A stretch of 64,000 nt of DNA from Trichopria drosophilae (taxonomy: Eukaryota > Arthropoda > Insecta > Hymenoptera > Diapriidae). Under the pieces are notes generated by a model that was not told where the DNA came from, searched no databases, and saw nothing but the letters and a program-made list of their open reading frames with translations. Both the position numbers and the translations under genes were made by a program. This document shows, piece by piece, positions 12,201 to 24,399 of the stretch (its first letter is position 1; the number at the start of each line of letters is the position of its first letter). The DNA lies in assembly GCA_030407085.1 (NCBI GenBank), contig CM059582.1, forward strand, positions 155,644,501 through 155,708,500. The letters are read 5' to 3'.

Positions 12201-15200
12201 TTTTTTTTATTATTTATATACATCGTGTTGTAGGAAAACAAAAGAAGCAGGTAAAATTCAAACCCTGTGCCAAAAAGAGGCGGAGAATCTCACATATATA
12301 GACATACTGATAAAAAAATCAAGTCAATGGTGGCGAAACAGCAACGCGTATGTACGTCTCCGAGTATTATTTCAAAAAAGAAGCACGTCTCCGAGTATTA
12401 TTTCCACTTTTTCCTAAAAAAAAGTATTACTGCTATTTTCCAAAAAATCTACATAACGATATTTTTACGAAAACTTCGTTAACTAAATAACCATATAACT
12501 AATATAATTGTTTTATAATTATGATGCGTATGAACTTGAATAAAAAAATAAGTCTTTATAATGAAATAGAATCGCATATATTATGCTAAAAGAAGATTAA
12601 TACTAAAATAAATTAAAAATGTGTGTTTTACATATAAAATATCCAATTAATAAAACAAATGCATTTAATAATAACTTCATGGCGATTAACTTCATATTAA
12701 CATGTAATATCTTATAAACTAGATTTTAATATTAAATTTGTATTTACTTCATGTTAAATCGTCATCATCTTAAATTTCTTAAAATTGAAAATTCATCTTA
12801 TTACATGTGAAAGTAGATTGAACGCACATGTGTGCATCGCTAAAGTTATTTCCGAGAGCAAACACAATTTCTACTCCACCAGATCATGCGGAAATTTCTT
12901 TGTGTATCGTGTGCAATCATAGTGAAATTTCTATTCAATATTCATGATATGTATAGTACCAGTATTGAATGTCCTAAAGAAATCAGAAAGGATGGTCATA
13001 ACGCCAAAAATAATACGTGAGATATTTAATTTCAACGCGGACGAAGTCTTTTCTACATTACCTTTATGAGTAAATCGTAATACCCAGAAGTTATGACGTC
13101 GGTAACTAATTTAACAGTATAGTCGCTAACTGTCTACATGATCATTTTTTTTATAATAGTATGAGATCACACATTTTTACGTTAATAATTTTTTGCAAAA
13201 ACTCTCTCAACTTGGGGTTTTAAAACTATTATCTGTATACAGGTTAAGACTCAGATAAATTACAGTTTAAATTTAGTTTTCAGACCAATTGTTGTAATTA
13301 CAAACAAACGGCCGAATTTAATCTATCTGGTTACCTGTTCTATCACCACGTATTTTGAATCTCAAATGGGGGTTTCACATGACACTATACTAAATACAAC
13401 GTTCATTATGTATCATTACTGCTCCCTGTTTTCTCGTTTTCATCTTCTAATTATTTATTAACTAAATCATCAAAAAAGCGTATTGTGTGAAATTCACATT
13501 TCTAACCTCAAAATATACTTTCATTTTAAGTATGATGAGTCAAACAAAATATACATACACCCAAAATTAATAATATTTTTTGGACTTAATCAGTATTTTA
13601 AACAAATGCCCTTTAGAATAGAAAATGTGTAGTAATAAACGACGACAATTCGTCATTAAAATTGAATGATAATTTTTGGATAAGCAATTTACTAGATTTG
13701 GAATTGGCGTTGACTACTATAGCACTTGTTAATTCATTCACGTATGTAATATATTTTAATGTCATCATTAATGTATTGATTCCGCAGGTATTGCAAAAGT
13801 AACATATTTGTAACATAATTAGAGTTACAAATACGTTGTAAATCTAACATTCCATTGTAAATGATTTGCATTTCTTTTTTACCAGAGTAGTTTTATATAT
13901 AAAAATAACTACCATTTATATAAAATGTTAAAGAGGAATAACTAATTGTATCTGATTAGGCATGAAATAATAAATAATGATGTGATAAAAATATAAATAC
14001 AAATAATAGTAATTTATCCATCGGGCGTGACATCATGTTTTCTATATTTTTGGACGCATTCGCCTGTTTATCTCGTTGACAAAACTACATATCTATATAT
14101 GAATAAATAATACATTCTATTAAAGTATGTATATTATTTTTTTTGCACCTGCTATCCACAAAATGCAATCAATTTTTTTTAACTGGTTTAAAAAATTGTT
14201 GTTTTTCAATTTATTGATATATTTTATAACAATAACAATGGTGCACTTATATTGGAAAGTAGATTTAAATTCGGTCAAGACGCGACTTACAAAGTATATT
14301 TGAAATCACCATTCTTTATCGAAAGTTGAAAGCGATTATAAGCGTGATTAAGTCTTTAAACATAATTATTGAACTTAATACGGTTCTAAACTGGGCTTTG
14401 TATTGACATTTTTTTGTGAAATTCATTTCGGGTTTTTCTTATATTTCTGAACTGATTCATGTCAAATATTTGCATTCGCTTCACAATTCCGGAATTTGAA
14501 AACAGTAAAAATGACACACTCTGTTACTGGCATACCTCATGTTTTCAACATGTAAGAGTTGTACACAATTATCGTGAAAAAATGGTTTAGAATTGCAATT
14601 CTACGGAAGTTAATAAACATGCCTCACTATATAATTCTATATCGTGTACTAATTCCATAAAACTATTACAAATAAACTTATCGTATTTTGTTCTACAATA
14701 CTTTGTTTTTGGATGTGTTATGAGTTATTTCAACCTCATGCTTGTTCGGATATGCCGAAAAAGTGATGAAACTGTAATGCTTCAAGAAAAAAAGAAGGAA
14801 TGCTATACGTTTAGTTAATTCCCTCGCGTGGCAAACATCGTTGTAGCTTTCGTAGTTAACAATACAACTGCGTTATTACTATACAGCCGTGCAATATTGT
14901 TTACGATCTGCTTTGATAATATTTTGTAGTTCCCAAACTGCTATAGTTCGTAACATTTTATTTTTATTGGAACACGAAGGCAGGAATTGGTTATATTTGA
15001 GGTATTCTATTTTGACAACCACTTTTTTATTTTGTGCATGTTACAGGATGCAAAGAAATATATTTGTTTCCTACTGTGTATTATTTTCTACTGAACCCTA
15101 GCCAAAACATCGAAAAATTGTACTACATCTCAAAACTCAAATCTTAAAATCCAGATGCTACCGTTTAACACTATCTTAAGTTGATGCATCAAATTTGTAA

Positions 15201-16777
15201 AGGAATGATGCATAGCTTGCTAATTCTAACAAATTCCAAATTTTTTGTAGATCCCATTCATCTTGTTGTAACATTAAGTAATATTATTTTGGTGGGTATT
15301 TGCTCTACAAGTAGACTTTTTTTATTTGATAGTGCAAGACCATCGCTATGATAAAAAAAGATAAAAGTAGTGTTTATGCAGGTAGGATAGTGCTTTGGTT
15401 GAAAATATGTTAATTGTGAGTATAACGGTAAAATAAAGTCCCCCAACGATATAATAATAAATACTATTCAACGATATATCGACAAGACAAAAACATCTGA
15501 TTTACAATTATTATTAAGCTCAGTGCGTAACTGCAGCAACGGATGTATAATCAGATTAGAGAGGTAGGTATCTGAGAGAAATATGTCGTAAGTTAGATAC
15601 GCCGCAAGGAGAAATAAACTCTTTGCAATGTGCAAACTACGTGGACATTGCGTGATATCAATATCTATTGCAAGCTTTGGAGGAAAGCATGCATTATTTG
15701 AGGTTGCATAGTACGCATTTCAGTTTAAGACAGCTTTTAAGTTTCATACGAATTGATCTTAAGCTTGGTCAGTAGAATTGGATTTTTAGTGGCGTAAAAC
15801 ATACAACGTTGGCATTGAACACACATTTCGTACACTGTTGTATAAATGGAATGAACATTCAAAAATAACACTGAAAACATTTAATCGCACTGGAAATTAC
15901 TGTACTTTTCCTATCCATCTTGATGAAACATAAGAATTTGTTATTGAATCAGAAATGTAATGAAATTAATTAATTTTTTTATAAAGTTTCCAAAGTAAAC
16001 CGCCAAATCGCATTTCGTTACCGATCATCAATAAATTTAGGAAATAGAGCTTTCCTTGCACTAGACCTGTCATTATATATTTATGTTGTAGAAATAATCG
16101 ACTATACTTATAACGGTGCATGTGACGGAATTGAATTCTCTTTTTGTTTAACTATATCTGGAACTAGAAATGAAAACAAATCCCAACAGTTTGAAAAATG
16201 GTAAATTTATTTCTAACAGTTTACTGGAGTTATTGCACGAGAATAACCAGGTATGTTTGTAATTTCCGTTTAATTGCAGTTACAAAGAGTTTTTTCGCGA
16301 TAATTGCATAAAACTCCTATATTTCGACGACAAATTGCTGAAGTGAACGAATAACAATACCATTAGCCCAAGCGGCAAACACCAACGTAATTATTTAAAA
16401 TTAAATAAACGCTTTTTATAATTTTCCGAAATTTCAGTTCTATAAATGCGAATACAAGTATTTCCAATGATTATTACCAGAACATCTGCGAAAACGGTTC
16501 AGAAACGATGGAGTAAAACCAGAAATAATATTCACGGAAATATCTTTGTGCAAGGCTCAATTTAGAACCCTATAAATTTCATTTCTGTAATTCATGAAAT
16601 GACAGCATCATTCATAACTAATTGCTTCTAAAGCAGTCGATTCATTTTCACCATTTTTTAACGATATTTTTAGATGTCGAATACTGAAACTTGAAAAGCG
16701 AAAAGTATTCGACCTTGTGTTTTACATATTTAATTTTATACTTTTTAATGTAAGACGGAAAGTTGGGTCGAAAATTG
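9240..16777. other. AT-rich non-coding stretch
   Basis: No supported gene or complete element. Seen and left unassigned: an A11 run near 9941-9951, a GC-richer patch at about 10800-10925, and many short frames without motifs (for example 13613-13816 minus and 14889-15101 plus). Confidence 0.4.
12355..12416. repeat. Short direct repeat, 31-bp spacing
   Basis: The motif CGTCTCCGAGTATTATTTC occurs at 12355 and again at 12386. Only about the first 19 bases of the 31-bp period match, so this is a partial local duplication. Confidence 0.6.
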
Positions 16778-17708
16778 GTATATGGTCAAATCCACAGAAC
16801 TTTTGACTTTTGCTCAAAAAATGTTGAAAAAAAGTTTAATCGCACACTATTCCTCCATTCGCATACGTGTTTGTGTACTCCTCTAGGAGAAATAATCTAC
16901 ATCTGTGTAACTTTTTTGCTTGAATGTGTATGAAATACAGGGATATTTTTAATAATTTTGAATTTATTTTCACTAAATTATTAATTACATTTTCTCTAAC
17001 AATACGAACAAAATACAAGAATTATTTGCGGCCCACATCATTTCTGTTAATAAATGATCGATCGATGGAATCACAAAAAACATATTAAAAACTTATTTCA
17101 GATGTGCTCTATGATAATGTGCAATTTTGTATGTTTTGCACAAATTTTATTATTTATTTCAACTTTACCTTATTATGGATGCACAACGAGCATATATTCG
17201 TAATATAGCTACATTTCTTCCTTTTTATCTCGGGAATAAAAAGCATCTATTATTTAGTTGGCTTATTGCAGGCCGCAGTCATGAAATAACAAAATATCAA
17301 TAAAATGTAGATTTCACAAAAAATTATTTCATTTCAAACGGATACTGAAATCTTATAATAAACTTTACGCACATCAATGTGACTTATAATACTGTTTTCT
17401 AGTATGTGCAGTTACAAGTTAAACATCAGATCAATGCCTTAATCCCGGGGCCGTGTGTTTAGCATAAGGGAGATTTTTAAAAAATTTGATTATTTCATTC
17501 GCAATTTCCAAGTTTTTACATGTTTTACTGCCTCTTGCTATTATATAAAAATATTTTGGCACGCCTTTTTTTCTACAAATGTTGTTAATACAGTTCTTTG
17601 TTGGAATACGAAATAAGTATATTATTTAAACATTCCTAAAGCCTTAATAATGATAGAATTATGGGTATTTCACAAAAATTAAAAGTTCTGTGGATTTGCC
17701 CATATATG
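16778..17708. repeat. Isolated inverted pair, possible element ends
   Basis: A block around CAAATCCACAGAACTTTT at 16778-16815 is repeated in inverted orientation at 17676-17708. Similarity stops after about 33 bases on both sides. The 0.87 kb between has no recognised frame. These could be terminal inverted repeats of a decayed element, or chance survival of two fragments. Confidence 0.3.
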
Positions 17709-17879
17709 ATATTTTTAATTGCTTTTCAAAAAATAAGCTCGTTTGGAATAGTCTTAAAATGATGAAGATACTAGTGTCAGCATTATTAAGTACGGTGAGA
17801 GTGATGATATCGGATGAATAATATGAATTACATTTATCTACTGCAATATGAAACTAGAGCGGAATCAAATTTCCGTTCA

Positions 17880-18620
17880 ATTACACGACTAATACATGTT
17901 AGCGTTTAGTGAGCTTCCTCAGCATACTAACCGGCGATGTCTTACAATGGGTTCGTTCCAGTTGCATTCCAGGCCATATCACATAACGATGCTAACCGAT
18001 TGACCATCGCCGCTTCTTTGTTCTCGCAATGTGTTTCTGCCGCGCAGCATTCGTAATACTTAACTCTATATAGCTCTGCCCAGTATAATGTGATATAGAG
18101 TCATTTAAGCCATTGGGTTAAATGGAACACTATGTCGCGTTATGACGATAGTTCCGTGGAGCTATGAGATATTCAACGAGAATGGACAGACTTGCTCGAA
18201 TACTGCGGATCCTCCGAGCCGGAAACCGGAATCCCAGAGCAGCTCCGTCCCCGGCAATTGGTTATCATCGTAATTGAGTACGACCATCCAGCTGGGGACG
18301 GTCGCCAGCGAGAATCACAATCACCGCCAGGTCGCGATCTTGCGGGAATGTGATTCGCTTCTACCGCACTTTCAATTCCTTCATGCGTTCTCTCGTCTTT
18401 CCTCCATATTCGTCTTTCTTGTATATCCGCATATCTCTGCGGCTAAATATTAGGATTCTAATGATTCTAACGCCATTCATGTAATTGTCCGTCAACGGTG
18501 CAAAGTACTGGAGTATTGGGCATGCCCCTTATGCTTGATTAGGTCAACAAAGTGTGGAATTGATTATCGATATTAACGTCCCGTTCAGGTCATAGGGGAG
18601 GAACTGCATTCGCAGAGATG
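17880..18620. other. GC-richer patch, possible exon or regulatory DNA
   Basis: GC and CpG content rise sharply against the AT-rich surroundings, peaking at about 18150-18400. Several frames on both strands are open for 45-60 codons, as expected of GC-rich DNA by chance. On the minus strand a pyrimidine-rich CCCCAG acceptor-like site precedes one of them. No protein family was recognised. It may be a conserved non-coding element, a 5'UTR or promoter, or an unrecognised exon. Confidence 0.35.
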
Positions 18621-19342
18621 CATCATTCTGGAAAGTTATGGGTTTTGTTAAACTCCATTTGTTTCTAGTGAAGAACAGGTTATTGAATTCGATTCATGTT
18701 AATCATGATTATTATTAAAAAGAAATTATATTGAATAATCTAGATAAGTGAGTAATCCTTACTTTGCAATTAGTGCTCTAATCATTATAGGAATGCTTGA
18801 ATCTTTCAACTCGTACCGAAATATCGGAGACTAACAGAGAGCACGTGATGTTGCCGTTATTTTAAATTATCGAGGAAATGAAGACAAGGAAGAGTATGAA
18901 GTCAATCTTGTAAATCTAAGAAATTGGATCGAATCGAAAATTGAATCTCAAAACCGATTAAGTAAGATACGATTGAGCAAAAAACAGATAGCTCAAGAGT
19001 ACCAAACCTGATCTGAAAACAAAAACAATTTAGCTAGTCTCCAACTATAATAATAAATAAAATCGAACATGTAATTCAACTAACCAAATAATCTTCATCG
19101 GAAGATAATCAGCTTTCAAGATGATGCAGAATGCAAAATGTACGAGACGAATTGGCCACTATTCCATTATAATAGTCAAAACATAATGGCCAACACATCA
19201 GAATGTTTTTAATAATAGCAATTTCAAACCGATATAAAAATTATTTTGAAAATATTAGTGTATAGAAATCAGGTGGACGGTGAAGTTTAATCCCTTCTTG
19301 AAACACTAGGATATTTCTATAGTTTTCCAAGATCATAATGAA

Positions 19343-19961
19343 CACAAAAAAAAAGTTTTAAATTGTTACATTTCAAATTAAGCACTGTAAAAGGCTTAAT
19401 TTCAGTATAAAATGGAGCTAATTTTTTTAAATTATGTCAATATTTGGTCTTAAAGTCTTAGTTTCAGACAGCAAAGTTCAAGTTTAGTCGAGATTTCATT
19501 TAAACAAAAATTTTCGAGCTTGTCAAACATAAGTTAGAGAATTCTGATTTCGAACCTGAATACAGTAGAACCTGCGATATCGCAAACCTCGATATCGCAG
19601 TGACTCTGATATCGCCAAAAAATTGACTGCGATATTGCCAAAAGGCGGAGAAGTGTCTTCCCCTACTCTTGGTAAGGCGACTGCGTACGTAGACGCATGC
19701 GTGTCTCCTAAGTTTCCGAACTTGGGTTGTTGGAGAAGGGGTAAAATCGAGAACCCCGTCTTTTGGCGATATCGCAGTCAGGATGAAACCGACCTGTTGC
19801 GATATCACAGCTTCTACTGTACTGACTAAAAGTAAGTTTCCAAAACTAAAAACAAGATTTTAAGTGCAAGTTTTGACTTAATTTAAGAAAATTAGCTCAA
19901 ATTTAGACTAAAATTAAGTATTTTACAGTTGACTTTTTTAATTAAGACTTTTCTTTCTGTG
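19343..19961. mobile_element. Inverted-repeat element, split by a nested MITE
   Basis: The left flank of the pogo-like insertion (about 19343-19490) matches the reverse complement of the right flank (about 19835-19961). Shared blocks include TAAAATGGAGCTAATTTTTTTA versus TAAATTTGAGCTAATTTTCT-type sequence, and A-rich ends after an initial CACA. Removing the nested insert leaves an element of about 360 bp with ~120-bp arms of moderate identity. The ends resemble the CACTGAAAAAAA termini seen near 57 and 58 kb. No flanking target duplication was clear. Confidence 0.6.
19563..19819. mobile_element. pogo/Tigger-like MITE with TA target sites
   Basis: The element begins CAGTAGAACCTGCGATAT and ends with the inverted form ATATCACAGCTTCTACTG, flanked by TA at 19561-19562 and 19820-19821. 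CAGTAGAACC-type ends with TA duplication are typical of pogo/Tigger-like Tc1-mariner elements. A GATATCGC-type octamer recurs about six times through both arms. At 257 bp and without a transposase it is non-autonomous. It lies in the loop of an older inverted-repeat element, so its insertion is the later event. The overlapping short frames are not genes. Confidence 0.8.
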
Positions 19962-21023
19962 AAAACACCACAAATTTCCATTAGTATGGAAAAGGGGTCA
20001 CTATTTTATAACCTCATTATGGACTTATCACTTATCTATTCTTTAATAATACTTACTTGTATTCTATAAGCGATGTATAAATCGGAGACAGCCACCTGTA
20101 TCGAGAAAGCTTCCTATGTTATAATGAGATGCTGAAGGTGTGGCTAATGTCGTATTGGTTAATGAATCTGAGATCCCGTTCGTCGTTCAAATAATGCAGT
20201 AATTTATAATACCATTGGCTGGTAATAACATATAACTACTCCAGAATATCACACATTCCATTTTGAGGAGTATAAGTAACGAGTATATGATATAATTCTA
20301 TCACTTACTTCCTGCTTCAATGCTTATAATATTATTGTACATTGTACATTTTATACTGAATTAATTGATATGTCGTTTGATACAGATGTATCTCATATAC
20401 TAAGACGTGTACCCAACAATATCAATTTTAAAGACGAAACATCGTGTAATAAGAAAAAGGAATGTTTAGCTATTCTTACGAGAAAATTTGTCGGTTTTAT
20501 AATTTCCATTTGTTAAATATGATAGCGACATCTTAATGGTTACATTCGTCCTCTTTAGATAATAAAACCTATAAATCATTCCGTTTGACTATTTAAAAAA
20601 AATGGACAAAAATAGTAGCGAACAACAGTATGAGTAGTGAAGTGATTCAGAGACCAGAATATATTTTTCCGAAGCTTTTTGCTGAATCTAATGTTTACCA
20701 AAAGCTCTATACTTTAGGTTTTCTATAATCAATCTTTTTCGTTTGCTAAAAACTGTAAATAAATTTATTAAATGTAAGCCAGCCCTTTGCCAATGTTATT
20801 GAGTTAATTTAAACATCGTTTTTCGCATTTTGAAGAAGTTATATCACATTTTTAAATTGTTATCATTATGAATTTATTAATACGTGAAAAACTATTTTAA
20901 AAAATTCAACATGCTATATCTCAGCTGAAAAGAATTATTTACCCAAACTCAGTGGTATTTAAAATGGCACGGCTTTACATTGATGTTTTTTGGTTAACAA
21001 AAAAAAATCGATGTTACAAAATA
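19962..21023. other. AT-rich non-coding stretch
   Basis: No gene, RNA or repeat structure was recognised. Confidence 0.4.
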
Positions 21024-21271
21024 TTAAGTATCAGAATATTTCATAAACGGGAGTGAATTCAGAGATGTTGACCTCACATTCGGACCCAGTTCCACAACAT
21101 CCTTCTGAAAATATATTCTGGTCTCTGCGTAAGAGAGTGGACCAGGTTTTGCAGCTTGTGTTATTGTAGCGGGGAATATCAAGTTATTATTGGTATGATC
21201 TTCGGCAGTTTCAGTAACGTATAACGGAGGAGGAGTATTGCAATATGCATATCGGGCGCTTTGTGGCGCCA
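21024..21271 (-). other. Candidate terminal exon, product unknown
   Basis: On the minus strand a good acceptor (GCTTTCCTTGCAG) is followed by 82 open codons plus two leading bases, ending at TAA. The reading includes ARYAYCNTPPPLYVTET near the start and AAKPGPLSYAETRI in the middle. It is hydrophilic with no membrane segment. I recognise no family. The acceptor is in phase 1, so it could join directly to the phase-1 donor of the signal-peptide exon at 47380, but 26 kb separate them and other exons could intervene. No AATAAA follows closely. A decayed transposon frame is an alternative. Confidence 0.25.
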
Positions 21272-21299
21272 CTGCAAGGAAAGCATCTAACAATAGTGA

Positions 21300-23143
21300 A
21301 GTTTACCAACTAAATAATAACCACCACCATTTAAGCAGTTAAGCTTACTAACAAAAATATATTAGAAATCACCGCCATATTATGATATATTACCGCTATA
21401 TTATTAGTTGATCAAAATAAAGTACATGTAAAAAGTAGTATTATTGTTGTAATGAACATTGTCCTATCTGACTGCTTTTAAGATAGTAAATGTAACTAAT
21501 CATTTCTTTGCGTGTACAGGAGGGCAATTTCTTCGTTATATCCAGTTCAAGATCAACTTCCCGAGAAGCCAAATAACTGACGCGAAAAATAAACTTTTAA
21601 CACAACAATGAATTCTTAAAATCACAGTATTTGTTTACGCTAATAACATTTTTCTTGCATTTACTACGATTTCCTGACTATTATTCAGTGTAATTCCACA
21701 GATTCGAAGTTCTCGGTAAGAAAAACTGAAAACAGTTTGAAAGAAACAACTAGTCTTTGACATAGTATTTTCTTCGGATCGCTATCTAATACGTGATAAT
21801 TAATAAATCTGATGCTTATTGTCAGGTAGAAAAGATTGGAGAAAGAGTGATTTTAAATATGATTTCGGAATTCGAATTATTTTCATGGGTTAATACAAAA
21901 AAATCTACATTTCGCACCAAATCTATAGTCTACATTGAAATTTATTTATTTTACAAAATTATTACAAATATGAATTGTGACGTTAAAAACAAATAATACA
22001 GAAGAAATACTTGATAACAGTACAGATCGACATGAGGGCAAAATTCAGCCTACTTTTGCCGAATACTACTTTTGAAATCCGCATGGAGATTTTCACTGCA
22101 AAGGAATAGAAATTTAACCGTTTAATTATAATCTATTACATATAAACATATTTAGCGAATAGTACTTCTGAAATATAATGAACGTGCAATGGAAGCGGGA
22201 GGTTATTTGCAAACTTAAATTTAGTGGGAAGATGACTTGAATATTAAGTAATAAATTTAATGTTTGAACGGAATCATTGCGAATTTATTTTACACGTTAA
22301 TAAAAATCTAACAAACAAAAATATACATTTACGAACATCTGTACCGTTAAACTCGAAAACTAATCACAGTCAGGCTTTAGACTTGTGCTTTGCATCAAGC
22401 GACCAACAGCGTGGGAGAAATAGAACGCTAAAAGTTGTTTTCCTTTACTTCTATTTTTATCATTTACGTAAGCGAAATAAATCAACTTAAATAAATAAAT
22501 AATGTAAATATTCAAATTAAATAAAACTGTCGCTTGATGTTGGAAGATCGATACTATTCCATAGCTTTTATGTTATTGGCCGATTCATGTAAAATTCATG
22601 TAACTAAAGCTCGCATCTCATCGGCTAATGTATGTAACTATGTTTCGTCTTGAAGAACTCACCTGGTACGATATCTACCTATCATCGTAATGTATCATAT
22701 GAATGATATGAATATGGAAAAGTTTAGTATTCGTGGTGACAGCCGCATTTGGTGAGTTGTCGTTCGCTTGTGTTCAACAGATGTTTATTTACAATTGCAT
22801 GGGGAAATATAAATATGTTGAATAAAAACAATTTATTAATTAATTTGTGAATATTTATTTCAAACAATTAAAATATGATTGCGCATTAAACATCACAATA
22901 ATCTGTATAATTCAAAATGTTTGATATCACAAACAGAAATAATTGTTTTACAGACTGCTTTTCTTTTTATACGAATCGTACATTATTCGATAATGGTACT
23001 GATAACTTAAAGAATATATTTTAATAATTATACACTTAAAAAGCATTACAAGGTACATTAAATTACTTTAAATACGACCAATTTTAATTTGATAATGATG
23101 TACATTACTTTCATTGCACTGAGAGAACTTTAGTACATCAGCT
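21300..23143. other. AT-rich non-coding stretch
   Basis: No supported gene. A strong donor-like CCAG followed by GTGAGT lies on the minus strand at about 22660-22672, but the frame upstream of it is only about 11 codons, so no exon is called. A mild GC-richer zone occurs at 22560-22760. Confidence 0.35.
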
Positions 23144-23327
23144 GTAATGGGAATAGCGCAGCAGAGGTGTTATGCCCTAAGACAACTACCGCTCAACTTT
23201 TAAGACCGCTGTTGTACCAAAATAAAAGGCGGTTGTTATGCCAACACTTCATTTATACATACTATGGCTTCCGTCCCCATTCACTGGAAAACCGGTTGTC
23301 TATATTTAAGACAACTACTGTCCCAAA
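23144..23327 (+). repeat. Dispersed ~180-bp repeat, copy 1
   Basis: This segment aligns end to end with 34741-34921 at moderate identity, sharing CGCAGCAG/CACAGCAG-type, GTTATG, TTAAGAC, GGTTGTCTATATTTAAG-like and CTACTGTCCCAAA-type blocks in the same order. It contains internally repeated TTAAGACAACTAC motifs about 129 bp apart. No terminal inverted repeats or coding frame are evident, so the class is unknown. It abuts the large palindrome on its right. Confidence 0.65.
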
Positions 23328-23370
23328 CTAAAGCGCCGTCATATTAATCCACAATTGGCAGCTACATTAT

Positions 23371-24112
23371 TAACAATTTTTGTAATTTTACAAATGTTTT
23401 GGAAGTTTTTTACCAGTAAGTAATGTACTTTTACAATGTGTGTCCCGTAAATTTGCAACACGTGTATTGTAGTCTTCCTCTGCACCTTTTGTAAAATTAG
23501 AACACGTTTTTCTAGCATATGTCTATTGTGAAAACAGCGGCGATACAGAGCGTCAACGCCCCTACCAGTATGCCGCAGAACTACATATGTTGCAAACAAT
23601 ACAAAGTCTGGAAACATAGAAGATTTAAAACAAATAGATTTAAACACAGGTGTTGTAAATTCTCAACACATGTATTATCATTTTAAACACGTACACTGTT
23701 ACAAATTCGTATTGTAATATACAATTCAAGTAGCGTAAAATTAGAACTACAATTCTATATTACAATATAAATTTGTAATAGTGTACGTATTTAAAATAAT
23801 AATACATGTGTTGTGAATTTATAACACCTGTGCTTAAATCTATTTGTTTTAAATCTTCTAAGTTTCCAGGCTTTAGAGCAAATGTATTGTTTTTAACACA
23901 TGTAGTCCTGCGGCATACCGGTAGGGGCGTCGACGCTCTGTATCGTTCTTTTTCACAATAGACATATACTAGAAGAACCTGTTGTAAATTTACAAAAAGT
24001 GTAAAGGAAGACTATAATACACGTGTTGCAAATTTACGAGACACGTATTGTAAAAGTGCATTACTTACTGGTAAAAACTTTCAACATATTTGTAAAATCA
24101 CAAACATTTTTA
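23371..24112. mobile_element. Large imperfect palindrome (~360-bp arms)
   Basis: Positions 23371-23726 and 23751-24112 are reverse complements along their whole length at roughly 85-90 percent identity, with a 24-bp loop. The arms contain frequent ACACGTGTTG- and TGTAAATTT-like motifs and a CGACGCCCCTACC block. The minus-strand frame at 23339-23647 lies in one arm and has no recognised motif. This is consistent with a foldback transposon without coding capacity. Flanking segments beginning CACTGAG on each side may extend the element outward, but that is uncertain. Confidence 0.8.
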
Positions 24113-24344
24113 ACGGTGCATCTCCCGTTTCGCACCAAATGTATCACTACTAGCACGTCTGTCATCTTAAACATTCCCTCAGTGTGGCAGTGTCGTTAAA
24201 TTTTATGTAATGATAAAAATGTAATTCAATTTATGGAAACATTATTTTCTTGCAGTAAATGTGTAAATTTCGATGAAAAAAAAGCAAATTTTCGCACTTT
24301 AAACCTGAAATATAAAAAAACTTAGATCTATAGGACCAATTCTG

Positions 24345-24369
24345 TGCCCGAATTCGGATTCAGCGGCCC
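24345..24369 (-). repeat. Lone copy of the GGTCGCTGA-core motif
   Basis: Read on the minus strand this contains CGCTGAATCCGAATTCG preceded by GGGC, matching the start of the ~150-bp units at 32.1 kb. Flanking similarity is too low to define a complete unit. Confidence 0.5.
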
Positions 24370-24399
24370 AAAATCTATAAGAAAGACCTAGTTGAGTTT

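Noticed and set aside
16245..16280. Donor CAG-GTATGT and acceptor TTGCAG on the plus strand about 33 bp apart
   Set aside because: Far below a plausible intron length, and there is no coding frame around it.
18130..18240. Plus-strand reading PWSYEIFNENGQ, loosely like the start of an alpha-carbonic anhydrase
   Set aside because: The similarity is a handful of residues, the zinc-binding part is absent, and the frame soon ends. I treat it as chance unless a search shows otherwise.
19500..19829. Overlapping 102- and 68-residue frames on opposite strands
   Set aside because: Both run through the pogo-like MITE and the repeated GATATCGC motifs. Neither resembles a transposase.
22660..22680. Perfect-looking splice donor on the minus strand
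   Set aside because: The frame leading into it is open for only about 11 codons and no acceptor is evident, so no exon can be supported.
23339..23647. 102-residue minus-strand frame
   Set aside because: It lies inside one arm of the large palindrome, and the other arm does not preserve it.
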